Assembly (NCBI GenBank): GCA_011525915.1
Contig: WYBM01000106.1
Location: 1 to 64,000 of the forward strand
Source of the DNA: Ardenticatenaceae bacterium
GTDB taxonomy: Bacteria > Chloroflexota > Anaerolineae > Promineifilales > Promineifilaceae
Length of the DNA stretch: 64,000 nt
Reading direction: 5' to 3'
Shown: one piece after another, positions 8,350 through 16,558 of the stretch
Layout: each line of letters starts with the position of its first letter
How positions within the stretch are numbered: the stretch's first letter is position 1
Made by a program: the position numbers and the translations under genes
The notes under the pieces: generated by a model
What the model was told of the DNA's origin: nothing
Databases searched by the model: none
What the model saw: the letters and a program-made list of their open reading frames with translations, nothing else

Positions 8350-9729
8350 TTATTCTTCTTTCTCGCCCGATGACGCAGCCGGGAGGAAGGTCTGGTAGAC
8401 CAGGGGGGAATAAAGATAGTTTTTTGCCATCACTTGTTCATTTTGTTTCCCACCCAGGGCAAAGAGGCGGGTTTCCACATTGGCTACCCCCAGGTTACCC
8501 CAACTGCCTACCGCCAGAAGAGGGGTGTTGACAATGCTCCAGGTGGTGTTGGCGGGGTCAAACAATTCGCTAAAGGTCACCGCTTCCCCTTCATGAACGC
8601 CGCCAATCACATACAATTTATTGACGATGCTGGCGGCGCCAGCGCCGGCGCGTGGTGTGAGCATGGCCGGGCAGGCGGTCCATGTTTCATCGGCCGGGTT
8701 AAATTGTTCACAAATGGCCAGTTCGGCCTGCCCATCATGACCACCAACAGCAAAAAGCTGTCCTTTAATCACGCCACCTGTCAAGTAGGCACGTGGCTGT
8801 GACATGGGCGGCAGCGGCCGCCAGTTATTGGCCGCCGGGTCATAGACGTAGGCACTGCTCAGGTAGTTTGTACCATCCCACCCCCCAAGGAAGTAGAGAG
8901 AACTGCCATCGGACAGTGTCAGGCCGCCAGCAATTGGCTGGGGCAAAGAACGAACAAACCGCCAGGAATTATTGGTGGGGCTGTAAGCCTGCACCACGTC
9001 TGTGAGCGAACCATCAGCCAGGCGGCCGCCAGGTAAGAATATCTCCCCAAACAGTTCGGCCGCGCTGGTTGCCGTCACGGCCGTGAGTGTGGCGGCCACT
9101 TCTTGCCAGGTATGGTCAGTTGTGTGGTAGACCAACACAGAATCTGTCACCCCGGCGGTGGTTTCTCCGGCTATCACGTACAGGTTAAGACCCACGGCCG
9201 TGGCGGCCATGCCGGTACGTGGTTCGGGCAGCGGCCGTAATGTCTTCCAATTTTCGCCGATGTCTACTGGCTCGAAGGGGGTAGCGGTTAACGTGGTGGC
9301 CGTATTAAGGAGGGGAACGTTCACAATGACGGCTACTGCCGCCAGTAACAGCAGCCCGCCTAACACCATAACCACCATACGTCGGTTATGGTGCAGCCAA
9401 CGGCGCAGAGGGCTTTCTGGGGGTAGGGCGTCAGCTTCAGATGCAACGGCGGGTGTTAATTGGTTGGAGACGGTCGTTTCAGACGGTGGGGGGGTGGTTA
9501 CGGCCGTGTCCACCCCAGGCATCACAATAACCCCCTGCTGCAAAGCAACTGTGGCCGCTTCTGTGCGGCTGGAGACGCCCAGTTTGGTATAAATGTTCCG
9601 CAGGTGGACCTTCACCGTATTTTCGCTAATAAACAATTCCGCCGCAATGTCTTTGTTGCCCGCTCCTCGTGACAGACATTGCAATACTTCCAGTTCGCGG
9701 TCGCTTAAAGTTTCTCCAAGTTCAGGCAT
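8350..9729 (-). CDS. LuxR-type HTH, transmembrane, Kelch-propeller protein
   Basis: A 459-residue one-component receptor-like regulator. Residues about 8-62 are a LuxR/GerE helix-turn-helix (LSDRELEVLQCLSRG, NKDIAAELFISENTVKVHLRNIYTKLGVSSRTEA). A linker leads to a transmembrane helix (about 117-139, MVVMVLGGLLLLAAVAVIV). The C-terminal 300 residues form Kelch repeats with recurring GG and W motifs (YFLGGWDG, FAVGGHDG, YVIGGVHEG, FALGGKQ), predicted to face outside. The inference is a membrane-tethered transcription factor sensing an external ligand. A TATAAT (9736-9741) sits six bases before the ATG, allowing a leaderless transcript. The TPR-like gene upstream is 15 bp away. Confidence 0.8.
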   Translation of the reverse strand: MPELGETLSDRELEVLQCLSRGAGNKDIAAELFISENTVKVHLRNIYTKLGVSSRTEAATVALQQGVIVMPGVDTAVTTPPPSETTVSNQLTPAVASEADALPPESPLRRWLHHNRRMVVMVLGGLLLLAAVAVIVNVPLLNTATTLTATPFEPVDIGENWKTLRPLPEPRTGMAATAVGLNLYVIAGETTAGVTDSVLVYHTTDHTWQEVAATLTAVTATSAAELFGEIFLPGGRLADGSLTDVVQAYSPTNNSWRFVRSLPQPIAGGLTLSDGSSLYFLGGWDGTNYLSSAYVYDPAANNWRPLPPMSQPRAYLTGGVIKGQLFAVGGHDGQAELAICEQFNPADETWTACPAMLTPRAGAGAASIVNKLYVIGGVHEGEAVTFSELFDPANTTWSIVNTPLLAVGSWGNLGVANVETRLFALGGKQNEQVMAKNYLYSPLVYQTFLPAASSGEKEE

Positions 9730-9744
9730 GGTGAAATTATATCG

Positions 9745-10809
9745 TTAGGGATCGGTCGGAGGTACAACAAAGGGTTCGCCTGGCAGTGATTGTGTTTCTG
9801 ACAGGGGCACAGTACCCGTGATCGGGCCAGATGGCGTAGGCGTAGCAGACAGGCAGCCCTCACGGGCGGCATCCAATTTTGCGCCCACGTCGGGGCTGCT
9901 GCCCTGCTGACGGGCTTCTTCATAAAGCTGCTGTGCCGGGCACCAATCTTGTAAACTGGCATAATGATCCCCGTGCGCCATCAGAATGTTCTGCAATTTG
10001 GTACACGAATCCCCATAAAATGGGGCTGCCAGGCACAAATCCCGGAAATAGTAAGCCGCCGCATCCCAATTAACACCATAAAACGCAATCCCCTGCGTGT
10101 ATAACTCTGCCCAGGTGCGGTAATCAATCATTACTTGTGGTAAATCACCCAGTTTCTCCGCTTGGGCCAGGTAAAACAGGCCCAACTCGGCCTGCTCATT
10201 CACCAACAGTTCCTGACTATATCCCAGATAAGCATCATAAAGCAGGCGATCTGTTTCCTCGCGTTCATAATTGGGAAACTGCTGCTGAAAAGCCACCATT
10301 GCCGTAACCGATTCTTGCCATGCTTTGTTCACACTCAAACGGCGGATACGCTGTAGCTCGGCTTCAGGACTGGTAATCTGTCCGGGTGTGGGCGTCGGCT
10401 CCGGTGGGATCGTAGGCGCAGGGGCCGCCTGTACTGGCGTGGGCGCAGCAGATTGATTCAGCGCTTGCTGGGCCGCCTGTTGCAGGCGCAAGGCTTCACG
10501 GTTGGCCGGTTCACGCGCCAGCACCCATTCCAGGCGGCGCAGCGCCAGTTGGGCATTGCCCTGGTCAATATTTTCCGCAGCCAGGGTTGTCTGGCGTTCC
10601 AGAGAAGTTAACAGTTCGTTTTCCTGCCGGGCTGCCAGTTGGCGCTCGCCGCTTTGGTACCCCAAAAAGCCAACCAGCAGCAGCCAGCCTAACGCAACAG
10701 AAAGCACAATGAGGGCCATGCCCACGATGCGCGCTGTGCGCGGGGGAGCAGGCGGTAACTCCGCTGCCACTTCCGGTGATTCGTCTATCTGGGGTACAAC
10801 GTCACTCAT
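9745..10809 (-). CDS. Membrane-anchored TPR-like protein
   Basis: A 354-residue protein of unknown role. A short cytoplasmic N-terminus precedes one transmembrane helix (about residues 27-51, IVGMALIVLSVALGWLLLVGFLGY). The remainder is helical, with TPR-like segments such as IDQGNAQLALRRLEWVLAREPANREALRLQQAA and later YLAQAEKLGDLP. A Pro/Thr-rich linker divides the helical parts and another forms the C-terminus. It lies directly upstream of the LuxR-Kelch gene on the same strand with a 15-bp gap, so the two are probably co-transcribed. A shared envelope-sensing function is a guess. Confidence 0.6.
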   Translation of the reverse strand: MSDVVPQIDESPEVAAELPPAPPRTARIVGMALIVLSVALGWLLLVGFLGYQSGERQLAARQENELLTSLERQTTLAAENIDQGNAQLALRRLEWVLAREPANREALRLQQAAQQALNQSAAPTPVQAAPAPTIPPEPTPTPGQITSPEAELQRIRRLSVNKAWQESVTAMVAFQQQFPNYEREETDRLLYDAYLGYSQELLVNEQAELGLFYLAQAEKLGDLPQVMIDYRTWAELYTQGIAFYGVNWDAAAYYFRDLCLAAPFYGDSCTKLQNILMAHGDHYASLQDWCPAQQLYEEARQQGSSPDVGAKLDAAREGCLSATPTPSGPITGTVPLSETQSLPGEPFVVPPTDP

Positions 10810-10868
10810 ACGTGTTTACTAAAAGGGATGTGGATAATAAACCCAGAGCCGCAAATGTCAAGTATACC

Positions 10869-11975
10869 TCATTTGGCCAGGATGTCCCGATAGGCAGCCA
10901 CCGTTTGGGCGGCGATTTGCTGTTGGGTATACTGCTGCCAGACACGTTGACGGCCGTGACGGCCATAGTCGTCACGTAACCCATCTGTTTGCATCAACCG
11001 TACCAGGTGGGCGCGTAAGCCTTCAATATCTTCTTCTTCAAAGAGCAGGCCTGCCTGGCCAATGACGTTGGGGATTTCGCCGCTGCGCGCCCCTATCACC
11101 GCCACTTCACAGGCCATAGCTTCTATCAGCACCCGACCAAACTGCTCCTTCCAGGTGGGCGTTGTCCGCGAAGACAACACCAGCACATCCAACTGCTGCA
11201 AATACGCAGGCATTTGTAATGAAGAAACAGCGCCATCGAAAAACACTCGATCAGCAATGCCCAGATCACGGGCCAACTGTTCCAGTGACGGCCGTGAAGG
11301 GCCATCCCCGGCAACGTGCAGCCGCCAGATACCAGGCAAACCCGCAGCCGCCCGCAGCAGCACATCGACCCCTTTTTCCGGCGCTAACCGTCGGTTGGCG
11401 GCACCAATGACAAACCCACGCCCCAAATCACGCCCTGCCGGGGGGCAAAACACCTTAGGGTCTACCCCAAATTGGGGAATAACCTTATACGCACCGGCAT
11501 ACCCTTTTCGGCGCCAGACACAGGCCGCTTCCTCGTTACCCATAATAGCAAAATCTACGCCGGCCAATACCTGCTTCTCAAGGTGCCGAAATGGCAAAGG
11601 GTACCGCTTTTCCAGATTTTGCCAGGAAAAGAAGAGCGTTTTAGCGCCCACTTTTTGACCCTGCCGCCAGGCCATCCAGGTGGCCAGATTATATGGTTCC
11701 TCGTCTATGTGTAGAATGTCTGGCCGGATGCTTTCTAAGCGCTGCTTTAGTTTAGGGAAATGATACAGATGAAACTGCCCGTTGAAGTGCAGGGGGTCCA
11801 CCAGCAGGTGATAACCGGCGGTGTGTGCCCGTTCCAAGGGCACCGGCCCATCTGGATCATGCCAAACAGGCGGCACGATCACTGTCAGATCTACATCTTC
11901 ATAGCTGGCTATTGCTTCTAGCTTTGTCTGATAGGCCCCTACCAGGCAGGCCTTTGATACCATTAAGACTTTCAT
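10869..11975 (-). CDS. Glycosyltransferase family 4
   Basis: A GT-B fold retaining glycosyltransferase transferring a sugar from a nucleotide donor, probably for cell-surface glycans. The N-terminus MKVLMVSKACLVG is the usual GT4 beginning, so ATG 11975 is preferred over an ATG nine bases upstream. The C-terminal donor-binding half has APEKGVDVLLRAAAGL, VAGDGPSRPSLEQLA and the E-x7-E motif in EQFGRVLIEAMACEVAVI. No membrane segment is present, so it is cytoplasmic or peripheral. It is divergent from a membrane glycosyltransferase gene. Donor and acceptor are not identifiable. Confidence 0.88.
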   Translation of the reverse strand: MKVLMVSKACLVGAYQTKLEAIASYEDVDLTVIVPPVWHDPDGPVPLERAHTAGYHLLVDPLHFNGQFHLYHFPKLKQRLESIRPDILHIDEEPYNLATWMAWRQGQKVGAKTLFFSWQNLEKRYPLPFRHLEKQVLAGVDFAIMGNEEAACVWRRKGYAGAYKVIPQFGVDPKVFCPPAGRDLGRGFVIGAANRRLAPEKGVDVLLRAAAGLPGIWRLHVAGDGPSRPSLEQLARDLGIADRVFFDGAVSSLQMPAYLQQLDVLVLSSRTTPTWKEQFGRVLIEAMACEVAVIGARSGEIPNVIGQAGLLFEEEDIEGLRAHLVRLMQTDGLRDDYGRHGRQRVWQQYTQQQIAAQTVAAYRDILAK

Positions 11976-12111
11976 AATTGTCATGTTATAACCGGCGAGA
12001 AAATTGGGGAGTCCATCTTTTTATGTGGCCCATACACTGCCGTGCCATCTCGCTCCAACATACCGTCATCCTTTTTGACGCAGCTACTCATTTTGCTATA
12101 CTTGCCCCGCT

Positions 12112-14142
12112 TTGACAAATATAAGGTCCTCAAAAGTCTGGTTTCTTAACAACAATTCAGGCCCATCCCGCTGGGGGTGGGCTTTGTTGCTCCTGGCGGC
12201 GACTGTTATGGCGGCCGCGCTGCGTTTCTGGCAGTTGGGCACCCTGCCACCGGGCCTCTACCGGGATGAAGCTTTTAATGCCCTGGATGCTTTGGGGGTT
12301 TTAGGCGGCCGTCATGCCATCTTTTTCACCGCCAATAACGGCCGTGAGCCTGCTTACATCTACCTGACGGCCGTGTCCATTGCCCTGCTGGGGCGCACGA
12401 TCCTGGCCGTTAGAGTGGCAGCCGCGCTGGTAGGAACGTTAACCACCGGCCTGGTCTACCTGTTGGCGCGCGACTGGTTTAACCGGCAAACGGGCCTGTT
12501 TGCCGCCTGGCTGTGGGCTGTCACCCTATGGACCATCCACCTGAGCCGTATTGGCCTGCGCATCATTTTATTGGCGCCCTGTCTGGCATTGGCCTTTTGG
12601 CTGGGCACACTGGCTTATCGCCAACAAAGATGGTGGTTGTGGCTGCTGGCCGGGCTGGCCTATGGTCTGAGCTTTTATACGTATCTGGCGGTGCGCTTCA
12701 CGCCGATGCTGCTGGCGTTGGTGTTTGCCCTTTTGTTATGGCATGGGGGCTGGCGCCGCTTATGGCCGGGGGTGGCTTGGCTTGGGCTGGGCACGGCCGT
12801 CATCACGCTGCCACTGGCCCTCTTCTACAGCCAACACCTTGATCTGCTGGTAGGGCGCTCTGGCCAGGTTTCTATCTTTAACCCGATAATCAACCACGGA
12901 GACTTTTGGGGGATGCTGGGGCAGCAAGCAGGCCGGACATTGGGGCTGTTTCTATGGCGAGGTGACACCATCTTACGGCACAATCCGGCGGCACGGCCGT
13001 TGTTTGACCTGTTTCTGGCCGTCCCTTTTCTTCTAGGGTTGGCCTGGTGTTTGCGCCACTGGCGGCGGCCGCCGGCGGCTATCACGCTGCTGTGGGTGGG
13101 GATGATGCTGGGGGTGACTATGTTGGCGGAAGATGCGCCGCACTTTCTGCGCGCCGCCGGCATTTTACCAGCTGCCCTATTTTTGCCGGCTGTTGGCTTA
13201 AGCTGGCTGTGGCCGGCGGCGCGGCCGGCGGTGTGGCCGAGGCCCCAAGTGTGGCCGGGGCCCCAAGTGTGGCCCTTTTGGCTGACCAGCGTCCGGCGTG
13301 TGGTGGTCATGGGGCTGCTGGCCGCGAGTTTTATGTTAACTGTTCGTGATTATACGGCTTACGGCCATGATCCGGAAACGGCCCTGCTTTTTGAAGCGGC
13401 GGCGGCTGATCTGGCAGCTCAGTTACAGGCAGAAGCACCGGGCACGGCCGTTTACCTGGATCGCTGGTTCTGGGACGAAGCCACACAAAAAGGGTGGCCG
13501 GCCATTCCTTATCTAGTAGATTTACATAACGTCAACATGTATCGGCCGGAATTTGGCCTACCGCCGGCAGAACCAGGTCAGCCCGTTTCCATTTACGCCT
13601 GGCAGTTTGGTGACTTAAACTTTGTGCCGCAGATCATTACCCCCCCGGCTCTGGTGGCCGTGCAGGCGGGCAGCCTGGCCCGTGGTGACCTGGAACAGAT
13701 GGCCTATCCACTCTACATTCGTTACCATGCACGACCATTACCGGCCCGCTGGCCTGAGACGGTGAGTTTTGACGATGCCATCTACTTGCGGCAGGGTACA
13801 GTGACACCCCATACGGTACAGACCTTGCAAGTGGATTTATACTGGGAAGCAGCCACGGCCGTGCACTCCAGCCTGGTCGCTTTTGTACAGGTTGTGGGGC
13901 CGGCAGGGGTGATAGCCCAGATAGATTTGCCCCCGGGTGGCGGCCTATGGGGCAGCGACTGGTGGCAGACAGGGCTGGTGGTACACGAAACACGGCAGGT
14001 AACCTTACCACGGCCGTATGACCCCACCAGCCAGCGCATCATCGTGGGCGTTTATGATCCGGCTACCGGCCAACGATTGCCCGTCAAGGATGATACCGGC
14101 CATGTTGAAGGCGATACGTGGCTCCTTAAAGATGAGAGATGA
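12112..14142 (+). CDS. Multi-pass membrane glycosyltransferase, GT39/ArnT-like
   Basis: An integral membrane protein of 676 residues with about ten hydrophobic segments in the first 430. The first extracytoplasmic loop has the PMT/ArnT-like motif LYRDEAFNALDAL with the catalytic-type acidic pair, followed by REPAYIYLTA. Such enzymes use polyprenyl-phosphate sugars outside the membrane. The C-terminal 130 residues are a beta-sandwich-like module (VDLYWEAATAV, FVQVVG, QIDLPPGGGLW, GVYDPATGQRLPV) also found in the proteins at 16559 and 57319. The first codon is TTG with no clear ribosome site, and no ATG lies near the N-terminus, so the exact start is uncertain. A low-complexity WP-rich stretch near residue 370 looks repeat-expanded. 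Confidence 0.75.
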   Translation: MTNIRSSKVWFLNNNSGPSRWGWALLLLAATVMAAALRFWQLGTLPPGLYRDEAFNALDALGVLGGRHAIFFTANNGREPAYIYLTAVSIALLGRTILAVRVAAALVGTLTTGLVYLLARDWFNRQTGLFAAWLWAVTLWTIHLSRIGLRIILLAPCLALAFWLGTLAYRQQRWWLWLLAGLAYGLSFYTYLAVRFTPMLLALVFALLLWHGGWRRLWPGVAWLGLGTAVITLPLALFYSQHLDLLVGRSGQVSIFNPIINHGDFWGMLGQQAGRTLGLFLWRGDTILRHNPAARPLFDLFLAVPFLLGLAWCLRHWRRPPAAITLLWVGMMLGVTMLAEDAPHFLRAAGILPAALFLPAVGLSWLWPAARPAVWPRPQVWPGPQVWPFWLTSVRRVVVMGLLAASFMLTVRDYTAYGHDPETALLFEAAAADLAAQLQAEAPGTAVYLDRWFWDEATQKGWPAIPYLVDLHNVNMYRPEFGLPPAEPGQPVSIYAWQFGDLNFVPQIITPPALVAVQAGSLARGDLEQMAYPLYIRYHARPLPARWPETVSFDDAIYLRQGTVTPHTVQTLQVDLYWEAATAVHSSLVAFVQVVGPAGVIAQIDLPPGGGLWGSDWWQTGLVVHETRQVTLPRPYDPTSQRIIVGVYDPATGQRLPVKDDTGHVEGDTWLLKDER

Positions 14143-14244
14143 GTAAACCTTCCCCATCCACGCTCTCTATAAGTCAGGTAAACGCACCCCTTTCGTGGGC
14201 ACGTCGTGGTTGAGAAAAGCAGCAGGCGAGGGTAAAACTGGTAG

Positions 14245-15120
14245 ATGGATCAGCATCGGTGGTATCTGGTATTTGTAGTGAGCTTAAGCGCATTTTTATG
14301 GGCACACACCGCCGCGCCTTTACTGGCACAAGACCTGCCTACAGCCACACCAGACGAAGCCGGCGTTATTTACGCCATTGTGCAGCCCAATGACACCATG
14401 TGGGCCATTGCCGCCCGGTCAGGCATTACTTTGCAGCAGTTGTTAGAATACAATGGCCTACGTGAGACGGACTTTATTCAGCCGGGGCAAAAATTGATCA
14501 TCGGCTATGGTGCGCCAGTGGCGACACCCACGGCCGACGCCACACCGACACCCACGGCCACCTTGCCCCCGCCTTCACCCCGGGCCCCATCGCCCACACC
14601 ACCGCTCACGGCCGTATGCCTGGCCGCCTTTCAAGACAGCAACAGCAACGGGCTGCCAGACATCGATGAAACGCTGCAAGCGGACGTGGCCTTCACGGTA
14701 TATACCGATGAGGCCGTGGCTGCCAATTATGTCACCGATGGTGTATCGGAGCCGGTTTGCATTCCGTTAGTGCCCGGCCGTTACCAGATCACCCGCTCTA
14801 TTGCCCCTGGTGAAAGGCTGACCAGCAGCAATAATGAAGCCGTTATTTTAAACCAGGGCGACATTTTGTATCTATCGTTTGGCGGCCTGCGGGAAAGCCC
14901 TACGGCCGTCGCCCCCGCACCGTCTGTGGTTCCCTCCGTGCTGGAGACGCCTTCAGGGAACACGGCCGTGGTGGGCGCCGATGTCTCTATGTCGCCCACG
15001 CCCACCTCAATCGGCGGCCAGCCGGGCAGCACAGTTAGCCTGATCCCCCTGGTTGCTGTTATTATTGGAGGCTTGCTGCTTACCCTGGCGGCCATCTTTT
15101 TTGTGCGCGCCAGGGTATAA
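14245..15120 (+). CDS. Surface-anchored LysM protein with SdrD_B-like domain
   Basis: A 291-residue secreted protein. The signal peptide ends near APLLAQ (residue 29). A LysM-type peptidoglycan-binding domain follows (about 42-88: YAIVQPNDTMWAIAARSGITLQQLLEYNG, IQPGQKLIIG). After a Thr/Pro linker, residues about 125-215 form a compact beta domain starting CLAAFQDSNSNGLPD, with a D-x-N-x-N-G calcium-type loop like SdrD B repeats. A C-terminal transmembrane helix plus a basic tail (FFVRARV) anchors it. The following gene has the same final domain order, suggesting duplication and a joint surface role. Confidence 0.75.
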   Translation: MDQHRWYLVFVVSLSAFLWAHTAAPLLAQDLPTATPDEAGVIYAIVQPNDTMWAIAARSGITLQQLLEYNGLRETDFIQPGQKLIIGYGAPVATPTADATPTPTATLPPPSPRAPSPTPPLTAVCLAAFQDSNSNGLPDIDETLQADVAFTVYTDEAVAANYVTDGVSEPVCIPLVPGRYQITRSIAPGERLTSSNNEAVILNQGDILYLSFGGLRESPTAVAPAPSVVPSVLETPSGNTAVVGADVSMSPTPTSIGGQPGSTVSLIPLVAVIIGGLLLTLAAIFFVRARV

Positions 15121-15165
15121 GGCAAACATACAAAAGTTATGGAATCTTGAGAAGAGAGAAGAATT

Positions 15166-16494
15166 ATGAACAAACATATCCTCAAACTTATTATCTTGAC
15201 CCTGACCCTGGTGGTTTTGGGTCACCACACCCCGGCAAATGCCCAAACAAATCTACTGCAAAACCCCAGCTTTGAACAGCCTTACCAGGGCAACGGCGAA
15301 GCCAATAACTGGGGGCGCTGGCACCGCAACAGCAGTGAAGACCAGTTTAATGACTGTACCAATGGGTACCATAAACGCCCACATTGGAGTGCGGAGACAA
15401 ATGGCACACTGGTGCGTAATGGCAGCACGTCACAGCACATTGGCAATATGTGGGACACCTGGAGCGCAGGCGTTTTCCAGAATGTGCCGGTGACGGCCGG
15501 CAGCCGGTATCGGTTCAGCGTCTGGGTTTATGCATTTGGCTCCTCCAATGACTTTCCCAACACATCAGACGGCGGAATGCAGTCAAATGTACGGGTAGGC
15601 ATTGACCCCAATGGCAGCGGTCTGTGGAATGACAGCGATGTGGTGTGGAGTTCCACCATTAATCCCCTGGACAGTTGGCAGCAAGTTAGCATCGAAGCCA
15701 CAGCCACTGGCGGCCAGATTTCCGTTTTCACCAGCGCCAATTGGGGCGTGGCCGGTGTCAACCAGTGTCGTAAACACCTGGACGTCTGGTTTGATCAAGC
15801 GGAAGTGGTGGCCGCAGCCCCGCCGCCCACCAACACCCCGCCACCCGCGCCCACCCAACCACCGCCACCGCCGCCACCGGCAGTAACCAACACGCCCGTG
15901 CCCACCAACACACCAGAAGTGCTACCAACAGACACACCCGTGCCCACCAACACACCTGTACCCACTGAGACACCCGTGCCGGGCGGCACCGTCTGTGTAA
16001 ACGCTTTTGCCGACGATGACACAAATGGCAGCCGCAGTGAGGGTGAAGGGTATATGGGCGGGGTCACCTTTACCATTGCCACCACTACCCAACTGGTAGG
16101 GCAGGCCGTTTCCACCGGCACTTCTGAGCCAATCTGTTTTGAAGGGTTACCACCAGGTCAATACACGGTTTCCCAAATTGTGCCCGGTGCCCTGCAAATG
16201 ACCACGGCCGCCAGCACTATGGTAGATTTGCAATTGGGTCAGGTGGTCGGGGTGGAATTTGGCAGCCGCATTCGCACCGATAATCCGGCGCCGGCACCCA
16301 CCGAAGTGGCGGCTGCACCAGACAGCGGCAATGCCAATGCAAACACCAACACTGGCAGTACCGCTCCGGCAAGCAGCAGCGGCAGAAGCAGCCTGCTGGC
16401 GATAGGCGGCCTGGCGCTGCTGGTCACGGCCATTGTACTATTAGGTGTGCTTGTTTTCCTGGTGCTGCGTGGGCAGAAAGCCAGTAATCAGTAA
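15166..16494 (+). CDS. Surface-anchored protein with carbohydrate-binding-like and SdrD_B-like domains
   Basis: A 442-residue secreted protein. The signal peptide ends at NANAQ-like ANAQ (residue 27). Residues about 28-210 resemble a jelly-roll carbohydrate-binding module (LLQNPSFEQPY, GSRYRFSVWVYAFG, DSWQQVSIEATATG, WFDQAEVV). A Pro/Thr-rich stalk (PTNTPVPTETPVP) leads to a domain CVNAFADDDTNGSRSEGEGY that is paralogous to the one in the preceding LysM protein. A C-terminal transmembrane helix (LLAIGGLALLVTAIVLLGVL) anchors it. The final codons Ser-Asn-Gln and the stop are provided by a heptad repeat (GTAATCA, GTAAACA). The role is probably cell-surface glycan contact. Confidence 0.72.
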   Translation: MNKHILKLIILTLTLVVLGHHTPANAQTNLLQNPSFEQPYQGNGEANNWGRWHRNSSEDQFNDCTNGYHKRPHWSAETNGTLVRNGSTSQHIGNMWDTWSAGVFQNVPVTAGSRYRFSVWVYAFGSSNDFPNTSDGGMQSNVRVGIDPNGSGLWNDSDVVWSSTINPLDSWQQVSIEATATGGQISVFTSANWGVAGVNQCRKHLDVWFDQAEVVAAAPPPTNTPPPAPTQPPPPPPPAVTNTPVPTNTPEVLPTDTPVPTNTPVPTETPVPGGTVCVNAFADDDTNGSRSEGEGYMGGVTFTIATTTQLVGQAVSTGTSEPICFEGLPPGQYTVSQIVPGALQMTTAASTMVDLQLGQVVGVEFGSRIRTDNPAPAPTEVAAAPDSGNANANTNTGSTAPASSSGRSSLLAIGGLALLVTAIVLLGVLVFLVLRGQKASNQ

Positions 16495-16547
16495 ACAGTA
16501 TTCAGTATTCAGTTCGTGATTCACGGGCTACTGAATACTGAACACTG
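16484..16547. repeat. Heptad stop-codon repeat array
   Basis: GTAATCA, GTAAACA, GTATTCA, GTATTCA run on directly from the end of the preceding gene and supply its stop codon. The inverted partner ACTGAATACTGAACACTG follows and can fold back on the heptads. Confidence 0.8.
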
Positions 16548-16558
16548 TCTCCGCCCTC

